The notes beneath the pieces were generated by a model. That model saw nothing but the letters and a program-made list of their open reading frames with translations. It ran no database searches and was not told the origin of the DNA. A program made the position numbers and the translations under genes. This document shows, one piece after another, positions 9,960 to 18,468 of a stretch of 64,000 nt of DNA. The stretch lies in NCBI RefSeq assembly GCF_001182745.1, contig NZ_LN868939.1, positions 434,001 to 498,000 on the forward strand. The letters are read 5' to 3'. The stretch is from Nocardia farcinica (GTDB lineage Bacteria; Actinomycetota; Actinomycetes; Mycobacteriales; Mycobacteriaceae). Every line of letters begins with the position of its first letter. The first letter of the stretch is position 1.

Positions 9960-10040
9960 GCGGGTCAGCGGCCGGAGGCGGCAGCGAAGCGTCACCACGC
10001 AGGCGGTGGCGAAGCGTCACCACGCAGGCCGCGGCGGAGC
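9957..10040 (+). repeat. Stop-codon hairpin repeat, array A
   Basis: This copy starts with the TGA stop of the upstream gene and reads TGAGCGGGTCAGCGGCCGGA, then the conserved core ending GTCACCACGCA. A 25-base part (GGCGGYRGCGAAGCGTCACC then ACGCA) is repeated in tandem at about 9977 and 10002. The right arm is degenerate (GGCCGCGGCGG). It shares its sequence with arrays at 21243, 37840 and 43944. Confidence 0.9.
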
Positions 10041-10068
10041 ACCACCCGCCCGCCCGTAGGCTGGCCTG

Positions 10069-10716
10069 GTGAACTACGACCACGTGCTGCTGCCCTCGGG
10101 GGCCGCGACGACGCTGTCCGAGGTCGACGCCTACCTGACGGCGCAGCGGGGCCTGCCGCAGTCGGCGGCGGTGGCGGCGATGGCCGGGCAGATCAACGAA
10201 CGCAACGCGGCGCTGCCGGAGGAGGATGCCTTCCTCGCCGACAACGCCGAGGTGGGCGGCGGCCCCACCGGCGACGTGCTGCACGTGGCCTGCCCGTACG
10301 ACGCGATCGGCCACGTGCGGGCGCTGCTGTTCGAACTCGCCACCCCGCGCGGCTACGCCGTCTACGATCCGCAGCTGGCCTGGCTGCTCGATCCCGCGGG
10401 CCACGTCCCGGTGACGGTCACCCACGGCGGCGCGGGCGAGTTCCCGTACCTCACCCAAGCCCTTGTCCGGCAGTGGGTCCCGGAACTGGCCGACCCCAAT
10501 CCGTATCTCATCGTGGAGCGGGCGCCGCACCACTACATCCAGACCTATCGGGGCGGGGCCGAGGAGTTCACCGTCGAGTACCGCGACGGCGGCCCGGACC
10601 GCCATTTCGGCATCACCCTCACCACCCCGGCCGAGGTGTCGGCCCTGATCTGGTCGTGGACCAGCGGCGACCACGCGGCGGTGGCGGCGCAGCCCTGGGC
10701 ACGGGTCGAGTTCTGA
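10069..10716 (+). CDS. Conserved hypothetical protein
   Basis: A 215-residue soluble protein without signal or membrane segments. I cannot assign a family. The N-terminal half (MNYDHVLLPSGAATTLSEVD; CPYDAIGHVRALLFELATPR; YDPQLAWLLD) looks like an alpha/beta domain. The C-terminal half (PNPYLIVERAPHHYIQTY; EFTVEYRDGGPDRHFGITL) looks like a beta-rich domain. The second part is reminiscent of small immunity-type or SUKH-like folds, but this is only an impression. A TAGGCT element six bases before the GTG start suggests a leaderless transcript beginning inside the upstream repeat region. Confidence 0.75.
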   Translation: MNYDHVLLPSGAATTLSEVDAYLTAQRGLPQSAAVAAMAGQINERNAALPEEDAFLADNAEVGGGPTGDVLHVACPYDAIGHVRALLFELATPRGYAVYDPQLAWLLDPAGHVPVTVTHGGAGEFPYLTQALVRQWVPELADPNPYLIVERAPHHYIQTYRGGAEEFTVEYRDGGPDRHFGITLTTPAEVSALIWSWTSGDHAAVAAQPWARVEF

Positions 10717-10810
10717 GCTGGGCGGTCCCCGCACACCCGGTCGGCGTATCGGACGGATTCCTGGGTACTGCGATGCCAGGACAGTGCCGGTGCGAACGGA
10801 AGGTGTCGAC

Positions 10811-11580
10811 ATGGCCCCGGAGTCCCGCTCCGCACCCGTGACCGGAACGATCGCAGATGCGGTGCAAGCTCAACCCGCCGTGGATCAACTCGTCGCTGCC
10901 TCCGCGCGGATGTCGGGGTTCTTCCTGACCGCGGCACGGCGGGCACGGCGCTGAAACTGATCACCTCGCTGGCGACGGAGATGGTGGCGCCCACGTCGGG
11001 CGCCGGGATCAGCATGCTGGACGGCAGCGGCGCGCGGATGACCGCGGCCGCGACCGGTGAGGTCGTCGAGGAGGCCGACAGTCTGCAATACCAACTCGGC
11101 GCGGGCCCGTGCCTGACCGCGTGGGCCGACCGGGTGGTGGTGCGCGTCGACGACTTCGGGACCGATCAGCGCTGGCCGGAGTGGTCGCGGCGGGCGGCGC
11201 GGCTGGGTTTGGCGTCGTCGCTGAGCGCACCGCTGGTGGCGGGTACGCAGGCCCTGGGCGCGATCAAGATCTACGGTGCGCGGCCCGGCATCTGCGGGCA
11301 GCGCGAGGAACATCTGCTGTCGATGTTCTCCTCCCAGGCCGCCATGCTGCTGGCGCACATGCGCGCGGCCGACGACGCCGAACGTGTCAGCGGGCTGATC
11401 GCCGAGAGCCTGCGGGGGCGGGACGTGATCAATCTGGCCAAGGGCATCATCATGGCCAGGGACCGGGTCGACGAACGGGGTGCCTTCCTGATCCTGGCGA
11501 GTACCGCCCGCAACCAGAACGTCCCGGTGCGGCGGGTCGCGGAACGGGTGGCGATGTCGACCGTGCCCCGTCGACGGTGA
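10811..11580 (+). pseudogene. GAF-ANTAR regulator with apparent frameshift
   Basis: The gene needs two frames. From ATG 10811 the first frame encodes an N-terminus ending ARMSGFFLT and then stops at 10952-10954. The following frame carries GTAGTALKLITSLATEM, the GAF domain (GISMLDGSGARMTAA onward) and the ANTAR RNA-binding domain (VINLAKGIIMARDRVDERG). MSG-FLT followed by TALxLITSLA is normally continuous in this family, so one base appears to be missing around 10930-10936. The intact protein would have about 256 residues. ANTAR proteins bind paired hexaloop hairpins in mRNA. If not a sequencing error, only an internal start (ATG 10981) could make the truncated GAF-ANTAR part. The RsbU-type phosphatase follows 15 bases downstream. 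Confidence 0.75.
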
Positions 11581-11595
11581 CCGGAGACCACGTCG

Positions 11596-13080
11596 ATGAC
11601 CGACCGGCCAGCCCACGACGCCGCGGACCGCGCCCGTGAGCAGCGGCACAGCCTCGTGCTCGCCTTGAAAGGCGCCCAGCTGAGCATGGAGGAGCTCTGG
11701 CTGGAGTATTTCGCGCTGAGCGGCACGCTCGGCTTCCCGCAGATCAACGCCTACGTGCGCGGTGGCGACAGCCTGCCCGCGCTCGATCGCGACATTCTCG
11801 CCCAGGTCGTCAACGAACACCTGGACCGGCGGTCGCGCACCAAACGCGCCACCTACAGCCGGACCCTGCGCGAGTCCGAGCCCACCGGTGGTCCGTTGTC
11901 GGCACTGGTCGAGCTTCTCGAGGGCGCCCACGGGGCGCCGCCCGAGCGACTGCCCGCCCTCGCCGCCGCCGCGGGCCGGGCACTGGGCGTGCACATCGAG
12001 ATGTACTTGATCGATTACGGCCAGCGGCGATTGCTCCGCGCCGACGAGCCGGGCGGGGATTCCGGATACGACATCGACACCACCCTGCCGGGCCGGGCCT
12101 TCCGTTTCGTGCAGACCCTACCGTCCTACGCGCCGGACCTCCCGCGGCTGTGGATGCCGCTGCTGGACGGCAACGAGCGGGTCGGGGTGCTCGACATCCA
12201 GGTCGCCGACCCCGAGGATCTGGCCGACCCGCGGCTGCGAGCGCAATGCGGGTGGGTGTCGAAGCTGATCGGTCACCTCGTCTCGGTGATGACGGGATAC
12301 GGAGACGGTCTGGAGCGGGTCCGGTTGCGCGCGGTCCGCAGCCCCAACGCCGAGCTGATCTGGTCGATGCTGCCGCCGTTGACCGCGGTGGTGGACGGCT
12401 TCGTGATCGCCGGCGTGGTGGAGCCCAGGCACGACCTCAACGGTGACGCCTTCGACTACGCGCTGTCCGGCACCACCGCGCAACTGATCGTGCTGGACGC
12501 GGTGGGTCATGACGCCCAGAGCGGCCTGATCGCGGCCACCGCGCTGGCCGCCTACCGCAGCGTCCGCCGCGCGGGCCACGGCCTGTTCGAGCAGGCGCGC
12601 GTCATCGATGAGGCGATCGCCACCCAGTTCGGCAACAGCAAGTTCGCCACCGCCGTGCTCGCCGAGCTGGACCTGGGCACCGGGCGGTTGCGCTACATCA
12701 ACGCCGGGCACCCGGAGCCGATGATCATGCGCGGCGGCAAGATGGTCAAACCGCTGCCGGGTGGGCGCCGAATGCCGCTCGGCCTGGGCAGCGGCGATCT
12801 CACCGTCGGTGAGGAGGTGCTGCAACCGCAGGACTGGCTGCTGCTCTACACCGACGGCATCACCGAGGCCCGTGATCCGGATGGCGCCTTCTTCGGCGAG
12901 ACCCGCCTGTTCGACTTCCTGCGGCGCGAGGCGGCGTCGGGCCACCCGCCGCCGGAGACCGCCCGCCGGCTCATCAATGCCGTCCTCACCCACCAGCGCG
13001 GCACCCTCCAGGACGACGCCACCGTCCTGCTCGCCCGCTGGACCGTCCCGGCGGTCGCCGATCCGGTTTCCCGGCGCTGA
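11596..13080 (+). CDS. PP2C/SpoIIE-family serine phosphatase (RsbU-like)
   Basis: A 494-residue cytoplasmic protein. The N-terminal ~100 residues are helical (MEELWLEYFALSGTLG) and unassigned. A GAF-like sensor (about 110-230) follows, then the SpoIIE/PP2C catalytic domain (about 250-490). Metal-site motifs are DLNGDAFDYAL, LDAVGHDAQSGLIAAT, INAGHPEPM, LLLYTDGITEARD and the C-terminal LQDDATVLL. Such phosphatases dephosphorylate anti-sigma-factor antagonists. No antagonist or anti-sigma gene is adjacent. The position right after the GAF-ANTAR gene suggests one signalling operon. Confidence 0.9.
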   Translation: MTDRPAHDAADRAREQRHSLVLALKGAQLSMEELWLEYFALSGTLGFPQINAYVRGGDSLPALDRDILAQVVNEHLDRRSRTKRATYSRTLRESEPTGGPLSALVELLEGAHGAPPERLPALAAAAGRALGVHIEMYLIDYGQRRLLRADEPGGDSGYDIDTTLPGRAFRFVQTLPSYAPDLPRLWMPLLDGNERVGVLDIQVADPEDLADPRLRAQCGWVSKLIGHLVSVMTGYGDGLERVRLRAVRSPNAELIWSMLPPLTAVVDGFVIAGVVEPRHDLNGDAFDYALSGTTAQLIVLDAVGHDAQSGLIAATALAAYRSVRRAGHGLFEQARVIDEAIATQFGNSKFATAVLAELDLGTGRLRYINAGHPEPMIMRGGKMVKPLPGGRRMPLGLGSGDLTVGEEVLQPQDWLLLYTDGITEARDPDGAFFGETRLFDFLRREAASGHPPPETARRLINAVLTHQRGTLQDDATVLLARWTVPAVADPVSRR

Positions 13081-13170
13081 TTCCGGCTACGCGCCGGACA
13101 TGCCCGATATCGCGTCACCCGTGCCCACCGCCCGACCGACCACCGTTCGCGCACAGCCGGGCGGCGTTCG

Positions 13171-14796
13171 ATGACGACGGCCGCGCGCCTGCGCCGGATC
13201 GCCGAACAGACCTTCGGATTGCCCCACCTCTACGACGAGCAACTGCGCGCCATGGAGCTGGTGCTGGCCGGGCACGACGTGCTGGCCGTGCTGCCCAGCG
13301 GCGGTGGCAAGTCCGCGATCTACCAGGTGCCCGCGCTGCTGCTGGACGGGCCGACGGTGGTGGTGTCGCCGCTGATCGCGTTGCAGCACGACCAGATGGA
13401 GGGCATCGAGGAGACCGATGCGCCACCCGCCGTGGCGCTGAACTCGGCCCAGCGCGGCCGGGCGCGACGCGAGGCGTGGGCGGCGCTGCGCCGCGGCGAC
13501 GCCCGCTATGTGTTCCTCTCCCCCGAACAGCTGGCCAAGCCGGAGGTCGTCGACGCACTCGCCGACCTCGGTGTCGCCCTGTTCGCGGTGGACGAGGCGC
13601 ACTGTATCTCGGCCTGGGGCCACGACTTCCGGCCCGATTACCTGCGGTTGGGCGAGGTGCGCGAGCGCCTGGGCGGCCCGCGGGTGATCGCGTTGACCGC
13701 GACCGCGGCGGCCCCGGTGCGCCGCGACATCGTCGAGCGGCTTGGCATGCGCGACCACCGGGAGGTGGTCACCTCCTTCGACCGGCCGAACCTGTTTCTG
13801 GCCGCGCACCGGTTCACCTCCGAGGCCGACAAGCACGCGGCCGCGCTCGCCCGCGTGGGTGAGCTGGCCGCCGAGAACCGGTGCGGCCTGGTGTACACCG
13901 CCAGCCGCAGCGGCGCCGACCGGTTCGCCCGCGACCTGGCCGGCACCGGCGTCCGTACCGCCCGCTACCACGCGGGCATGAAGGCAGCCGACCGCGAGCG
14001 GGTGCATCAGGACTTCCTCGCCGACACCGTCGACGTGGTGGTGGCCACCTCGGCCTTCGGCATGGGGATCGACAAGCCCGGCGTCCGGTTCGTCGTGCAC
14101 GCCTCGGTGCCGGATTCGCTGGACTCCTACTACCAGCAGATCGGGCGGGCCGGACGCGACGGCGAACCGGCACGCGCCGAGTTGTACTACCGCCCCGAGG
14201 ATTTGAGCTTGCAGCGGTTCCTCACCACCAACAAGCCGCCCGCCGACACGCTGGAGGCGGTCGCGCGCGCCCTCGCGCGCCACCCCCTGCCGCCGCGCCG
14301 ACTGGCCGAGGCGGTCGACGCACCGCCCGCCCGCCGCACCCGGGCGATCAACCTGCTCGAACAGATCGGCGCGCTCACCACCACCGCCGACGGACGGCTC
14401 GGCTTCACGACCGACCTCACCCCCGACGAGGCCGCCGACCAGGCCCACCGGGCGGCCGACGCGCACGAAACCCTGATCCGCTCACGACTGGACATGCTGC
14501 GCGGCTACGCCGAGACCACCGACTGCCGCCGCCGCTTCCTGCTCGAGTACTTCGGGGAACGGCTGCCGCAGCGGTGCGGCAACTGCGACACCTGTGCGGC
14601 CGGCACGGCCGAGCGACGTACCGGCGAGGCCGCCGACTTCCCGACCGATGCCAGGGTCACGCACCCGGAATGGGGTGCGGGCGTGGTCCTTTCGGCACAC
14701 GAGGACCACCTGACCGTGCTGTTCGACGACTACGGCTACAAGACGCTGTCGCTGACGCAGGTGCGCGAGCGCGACCTGCTGACCCGCATCGACTGA
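13171..14796 (+). CDS. recQ: RecQ-family ATP-dependent DNA helicase
   Basis: A 541-residue SF2 helicase. Walker A is LPSGGGKSAIYQ (near residue 45), the DEAH box is VDEAHCISAWGHDFRPDY (near 141), motif III TATAAAPVRRDI and motif VI QQIGRAGRDGEPA. The zinc-binding RQC-type module is present (CRRRFLLEYFGE then RCGNCDTC, near 453-476). There is no HRDC domain. Instead the last ~45 residues (VTHPEWGAGVVLSAHEDHLT onward to the LSLTQV strand) resemble the small barrel at the C-terminus of PcrA/UvrD helicases. It unwinds DNA during recombination and replication repair and lies convergent with recR. Confidence 0.93.
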   Translation: MTTAARLRRIAEQTFGLPHLYDEQLRAMELVLAGHDVLAVLPSGGGKSAIYQVPALLLDGPTVVVSPLIALQHDQMEGIEETDAPPAVALNSAQRGRARREAWAALRRGDARYVFLSPEQLAKPEVVDALADLGVALFAVDEAHCISAWGHDFRPDYLRLGEVRERLGGPRVIALTATAAAPVRRDIVERLGMRDHREVVTSFDRPNLFLAAHRFTSEADKHAAALARVGELAAENRCGLVYTASRSGADRFARDLAGTGVRTARYHAGMKAADRERVHQDFLADTVDVVVATSAFGMGIDKPGVRFVVHASVPDSLDSYYQQIGRAGRDGEPARAELYYRPEDLSLQRFLTTNKPPADTLEAVARALARHPLPPRRLAEAVDAPPARRTRAINLLEQIGALTTTADGRLGFTTDLTPDEAADQAHRAADAHETLIRSRLDMLRGYAETTDCRRRFLLEYFGERLPQRCGNCDTCAAGTAERRTGEAADFPTDARVTHPEWGAGVVLSAHEDHLTVLFDDYGYKTLSLTQVRERDLLTRID

Positions 14797-14805
14797 GCAC
14801 TCCGG

Positions 14806-14893
14806 CCCACGGGGCAACACCCGCCCACAGCACAGCGCCCGCCCACGGCACAACGCCGCCCACGGTGCAGCGCCCGCCTACGGTGCGGTGCCG
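14806..14893. repeat. Five degenerate ~18-base tandem repeats between recQ and recR
   Basis: Units begin at 14806, 14824, 14842, 14859 and 14877 and follow the pattern CCCACGGNRCARCGCCCG (third and fifth units are 17 bases). They fill almost the whole gap between the converging recQ and recR stops. The function is unknown; it could be slippage-expanded terminator sequence. Confidence 0.8.
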
Positions 14894-14912
14894 ACCGGCA
14901 ACACCGCGCCGA

Positions 14913-15521
14913 CTAGAGCGCGCGACGTCCGGACAGCGCGCGGCCGAGCGTCAGTTCGTCGGCGAACTCCAGGTCACCGCCCATCGGCAAGCCCGACGCC
15001 AGCCGGGTCACGGTCAGCCCCGGGAAATCGCGCAACATGCGCACCAGGTAGGTCGCCGTCGCCTCGCCCTCGGTGTTGGGGTCGGTGGCGATGATGACCT
15101 CGGCGACGTCGACCCCGTCGTCCTGATTGCCGATGCGCGCCAGCAACTCCCGGATGCGCAGCTGATCGGGGCCGACACCGCTGAGCGGGTCGAGCGCGCC
15201 GCCGAGCACGTGATAGCGGCCGCGGAACTCGCGCGTCCGCTCGATGGCCTGGACGTCCTTCGGCTCTTCGACGACGCAGATCATGGTCCGGTCGCGGCGC
15301 GGGTCGGCGCAGATGCGGCACAGCTCGCCGTCGGAGACGGTGCCGCACACCACGCAGAACTGCACCCCGTCACGGACCTTCTGCAATGCCGCCTGCAACC
15401 GGTCGATCTCCGGTGGCTCGACCTGCAACAGGTGGAAGGCGATGCGCTGCGCGCTCTTGGGACCGACGCCGGGCAGCTTGCCCAACTCGTCGATCAGATC
15501 CTGTACCGGCCCTTCGTACAA
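14913..15521 (-). CDS. recR: Recombination mediator protein RecR
   Basis: A 202-residue protein of normal family length. It has an N-terminal helix-hairpin-helix ([20 protein letters not shown]), a four-cysteine zinc finger ([16 protein letters not shown]) and a Toprim domain ([27 protein letters not shown]). With RecF/RecO it loads RecA on gapped DNA. The start is TTG at 15521, since the [15 protein letters not shown]-terminus is conserved in the family. It lies 15 bases after the ybaB stop, so the two form the classical ybaB-recR operon. Confidence 0.97.
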   Translation of the reverse strand: MYEGPVQDLIDELGKLPGVGPKSAQRIAFHLLQVEPPEIDRLQAALQKVRDGVQFCVVCGTVSDGELCRICADPRRDRTMICVVEEPKDVQAIERTREFRGRYHVLGGALDPLSGVGPDQLRIRELLARIGNQDDGVDVAEVIIATDPNTEGEATATYLVRMLRDFPGLTVTRLASGLPMGGDLEFADELTLGRALSGRRAL

Positions 15522-15536
15522 CCGCGGCGTCCTCGC

Positions 15537-15869
15537 TCAGAAACCGGGCAGGCCCGGCATCGAACCGCCGCCCGCGAGCGGGCCGAGGCGCTCGGCGGCC
15601 AACTGCTGGGCCCGGGCCATCGCGTCGTTGATCGCGCCGATGACCAGATCCTGCAGGCCCTCCACGTCCTCGGGGTCGACGACCTTCGGGTCGATGGTCA
15701 GCGCCTGCACCTCACCGGTGGCCTTGATGGTGGCCTTCACCAGCCCACCACCGGCCTGGCCCTCGACCTCGGTGGCGGCGATCTCGGCCTGCGCCTGCAT
15801 CACCGCTTCCTGCATCTGCTGGGCCTGGGCGAGCAACTGCTGCATGTCGAACTGACCACCGGGCTGCAC
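15537..15869 (-). CDS. YbaB/EbfC-family nucleoid-associated protein
   Basis: A 110-residue protein. It has an N-terminal coiled helix rich in Gln ([20 protein letters not shown]), a beta region ([20 protein letters not shown]) and a C-terminal helix ([20 protein letters not shown]). The fold forms tweezer-like dimers that bind DNA. GTG start at 15869. It corresponds to Rv3716c and precedes recR as in most bacteria. Confidence 0.94.
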   Translation of the reverse strand: MQPGGQFDMQQLLAQAQQMQEAVMQAQAEIAATEVEGQAGGGLVKATIKATGEVQALTIDPKVVDPEDVEGLQDLVIGAINDAMARAQQLAAERLGPLAGGGSMPGLPGF

Positions 15870-15998
15870 GGCACGTCCTCTCTGGCGGGATTGTCACGGT
15901 TCAGCGTAGTCGCCGCCGAACCCCGTTTGTGGCGCACCCGTGCGGGCATACGCTCGGAACCGGGTCGGGACCCGGTGCGGTGAATTCTGGAGACAGCA

Positions 15999-16577
15999 AT
16001 GAGCGCTAACCGACTTCTCTTCCGTGGCGTGCTCGCCCTCGCGCTGAGCCTGCCCGCCCTGTTCCTCGGCGCCGCGAACGCCGCCGCCGACGCCGATGTC
16101 CGTACCGTCGCCGCCGACTACGGCGGCGGTTGTGTGTTGTACCCGGACAACAAGGCGGCGACCCTGGATTCGCTGCGTCTGCGCTGCTCGCCGGAACAGC
16201 AGGACGCCATCTTCCGGGACGCGCCCGCGGGCGCGGTGCCGATGGGTGTCACCAACGGTTGGGTGGTCCGCCCGGTCTATGTGCAGGGGATCGCGCCCGC
16301 CTTCTGGGTCGGCAAGACCTTCTACACCGGGCCCGACGGCGGCTTCCTGATGAACCGGGTGACCGGCGCGGGCCTGGAGGCCTGGCGCGCCGACGTCTAC
16401 CGGGCACCGTCGCTGATGGACGGCGAAGAAGCGTGGGCGCTGAACTACAACCCCTCGCCGACCCCGCCGCTCTACGACGAGATCCGCGAGGTCACCCCCG
16501 GTGTGTGGCTCGGGTACTCGTGGTGGCGGGGCTTCTTCCAGACCACGCTGCTGCTGACCTTCGCGCTGGCGAACTGA
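15999..16577 (+). CDS. Secreted hypothetical protein
   Basis: A 192-residue protein with a Sec signal peptide (RLLFRGVLALALSLPALFLG, cleavage after NAAA near residue 31). The mature part has two cysteines (GGGCVLYPD and LRLRCSPEQ) that could form a disulfide, and is rich in aromatic residues. Its last segment (FFQTTLLLTFALAN) is hydrophobic. I do not recognise a family. It is divergent from ybaB-recR with 129 bases between. Confidence 0.75.
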   Translation: MSANRLLFRGVLALALSLPALFLGAANAAADADVRTVAADYGGGCVLYPDNKAATLDSLRLRCSPEQQDAIFRDAPAGAVPMGVTNGWVVRPVYVQGIAPAFWVGKTFYTGPDGGFLMNRVTGAGLEAWRADVYRAPSLMDGEEAWALNYNPSPTPPLYDEIREVTPGVWLGYSWWRGFFQTTLLLTFALAN

Positions 16578-16597
16578 GCCCGGGGCAGCGCGGCGGC

Positions 16598-16628
16598 TTG
16601 ACTCTCCCCGTGCTGGAGGGTGTTCGCT
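16598..16628 (+). promoter_or_regulatory. MerR-type promoter/operator with 19-bp spacer
   Basis: TTGACT at 16598-16603 and TTCGCT at 16623-16628 are separated by 19 bases. The spacer carries an imperfect dyad (CTCCCC-GTGCT-GGAGGG). A long spacer containing a dyad is the hallmark of MerR-regulated promoters. The start codon of the MerR gene lies seven bases after the -10, so the transcript would be leaderless and autoregulated. Confidence 0.5.
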
Positions 16629-16635
16629 GGTCCCC

Positions 16636-17451
16636 ATGACAGCGACCGTCACCATCGGTGAGTTCGCCCGGCTCTCGCACCTGAGCGTGAAGACGCTGCG
16701 GTACTACCACGACATCGGCCTGCTCGCCCCCGCCGAGGTCGACCGGGACACCGGCTACCGCCGCTACGGCACCGACCAGGTGGACCGGGCGCACCTGATC
16801 CGCAGGCTCCGCGAGCTCGACATGCCGCTGCCGGAGATCCGCGCCGTGCTCGCCGCCCCCGACACCGCCGCCCGCGACGCCACCCTGCGCGCCCACCTGG
16901 CCAGGATGGAAGCCGAACTGCGGCGCACCGCCCAGGTGGTGGCCTCGCTGCGGGCGCTGCTGACCCCCGCCGACCCGTTGCCCGTCGAGTACCGCGAGCT
17001 GCCCGCGGTCCGGGCGCTGGCGCTGCGGGAGGTGGTGAGCAAGGACGACATCGACCTGTGGTGCGCCGCGGCCTTCCCGCGCCTGTACGCGGCGCTCGCG
17101 GGCGTCGGCGTCGCCCCGGCCGGGCCGGCCGGCGCCACCTACGCGCTGGAGTTCTTCGCCGAGGACGCCGGCGAGGTGACCGCGTTCGTGCCGATCACCC
17201 CGGCGCTCGCGCTCGACCCGCCGCACGGGCTGACGATGCTCGACCTGCCCGCCCGCCACGTCGCGATCGCGGTGCACCGCGGCCCGTTCGAGGACTTCGA
17301 CCGCACCTACGGCGCGCTCGGCAGCCACGTGGCCGAACACGACCGGGCACTGCCCGAGCCGGTCCGCGAGGTCTACCTCGTCGGCCCCGGCGACACCCCC
17401 GACCCCGAGAACTACCGCACCGAGGTCTGCTGGCCCGTCAGCAGGTCGTGA
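16636..17451 (+). CDS. MerR-family regulator with GyrI-like effector domain
   Basis: A 271-residue regulator. The MerR helix-turn-helix occupies residues about 4-75 (IGEFARLSHLSVKTLRYYHD; DTGYRRYGTDQVDR). A coiled-coil dimerisation helix follows (about 80-115), then a C-terminal GyrI/Rob-like domain that binds small hydrophobic drugs or metabolites (MLDLPARHVAIAVHRGPFED). This matches BmrR/TipA-like multidrug sensors. The VOC gene starts 27 bases downstream and is probably in the same operon. Confidence 0.9.
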   Translation: MTATVTIGEFARLSHLSVKTLRYYHDIGLLAPAEVDRDTGYRRYGTDQVDRAHLIRRLRELDMPLPEIRAVLAAPDTAARDATLRAHLARMEAELRRTAQVVASLRALLTPADPLPVEYRELPAVRALALREVVSKDDIDLWCAAAFPRLYAALAGVGVAPAGPAGATYALEFFAEDAGEVTAFVPITPALALDPPHGLTMLDLPARHVAIAVHRGPFEDFDRTYGALGSHVAEHDRALPEPVREVYLVGPGDTPDPENYRTEVCWPVSRS

Positions 17452-17478
17452 ACCCGACCCACCACCGAGGAGAAACCC

Positions 17479-17826
17479 ATGTCGCTGTCCATCGCCGCCG
17501 TCACCTTCGACTGCACCGACGCCGCGAAGCTGGCCGGATTCTGGAGCGAATTGCTCGACCGCCCGGTCGATCCCGAGGCCAACCAGTACTTCGCCTCGAT
17601 CGGGCGCGGCTCCGGCGGCCAGGCGCTGATGTTCATCCAGGTGCCCGACCGGACGCCCGGCAAGAACGTCATCCATCTCGACCTGCACGCCGACGACCGG
17701 CAGGCCCAGGTCGACCGGGCGCTGGCGCTGGGCGCCGAGCACCGCGGTGAATTCGACGAATACGGCGTCCGGTGGACGACCCTGGCCGACCCCGAAGGCA
17801 ACCTCTTCGACATCGCCGCCGAATAG
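17479..17826 (+). CDS. VOC (glyoxalase/bleomycin-resistance-like) protein
   Basis: A 115-residue protein with the paired beta-alpha-beta-beta-beta VOC fold: N-terminal AAVTFDCTDAAKLAGFWSEL and C-terminal WTTLADPEGNLFDIAAE. The metal ligands of true glyoxalases are not obvious. A ribosome site (GAGGAGAAA) precedes the ATG. Co-transcription with the drug-sensing MerR gene suggests a detoxification or sequestration role, by inference only. Confidence 0.85.
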   Translation: MSLSIAAVTFDCTDAAKLAGFWSELLDRPVDPEANQYFASIGRGSGGQALMFIQVPDRTPGKNVIHLDLHADDRQAQVDRALALGAEHRGEFDEYGVRWTTLADPEGNLFDIAAE

Positions 17827-17843
17827 CCGCCGCGGGTGGGCGC

Positions 17844-18278
17844 TCAGCCCAGTTCGCGCTTCAGGTTCTCCAGCACCTCGGCCTGGATCTTCTTCAGGCC
17901 GAGCGGGGCGAAGATGCCCTCGAAGATGCCCGACACCCCGCCCGCGCCCTGCCAGGCGGTGCGCAGCGTGACCCGTGCGCCCGCGCCCTCCGGCGTGACG
18001 GTCCAGGTGTTGACCAGGGAGGAGTTGGCGTCGCGCTCGGTCACGATGGAATCGGAGACCGAGACGACCGCCCGCACGTTGCGTGCGCGCTTCTGGGTGG
18101 CCTGCAGCGTCCATTCGGCCACGGTGCCCGCGCCCTTGCCGCCCTCGACGACCTTGTAGTCGCGGTAGTGCGCGGAGAGGATGCGCGGGCGCACCGTCTC
18201 GTAGTCCGCGATGGCCTCGAGCGCGCGCTTCGGATCGGCCGCAACGGTGATCGAACTGCTGGCGCTGACCTGTCCCAC
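17844..18278 (-). CDS. SRPBCC (START-like) hydrophobic-ligand-binding protein
   Basis: A 144-residue protein of the polyketide-cyclase/START-like superfamily. It has the helix-grip pattern: SSSITVAADPKRALEAIADY, then beta strands, then a long C-terminal helix GLKKIQAEVLENLKRELG. The GTG start at 18278 is fixed by an AAGGAG ribosome site seven bases upstream. M. tuberculosis Rv3718c occupies the same place, beside the Rv3719/Rv3720 oxidase and cyclopropane-synthase homologues. A lipid-binding role is plausible but unproven. Confidence 0.87.
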   Translation of the reverse strand: MGQVSASSSITVAADPKRALEAIADYETVRPRILSAHYRDYKVVEGGKGAGTVAEWTLQATQKRARNVRAVVSVSDSIVTERDANSSLVNTWTVTPEGAGARVTLRTAWQGAGGVSGIFEGIFAPLGLKKIQAEVLENLKRELG

Positions 18279-18456
18279 AATGAGCTCCTTGTCCGGGTGC
18301 GATGTCTCGACGACACCAATCCTGCCCTGCCGCACGGCAGAACGGGACCTCACCCTCGCACTGTCGCCGTGACCACCGGGTATTCCCGATGCAACATCTC
18401 CGTGACATTTCTCCCCGGCCGGGTACCTCGTGGTGGCCCGCCCGCGACGGGAGTAC

Positions 18457-18462
18457 TAGCGT
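18457..18462 (+). promoter_or_regulatory. -10 element for leaderless oxidase-cfa operon
   Basis: TAGCGT lies six bases before the GTG start at 18469 with no ribosome site between, the pattern expected for leaderless transcription. Confidence 0.45.
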
Positions 18463-18468
18463 CGAGGG

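Noticed and set aside
14806-14893. CRISPR-like array between recQ and recR
   Set aside because: Units are 17-18 bases, contiguous and without spacers; no cas genes nearby.
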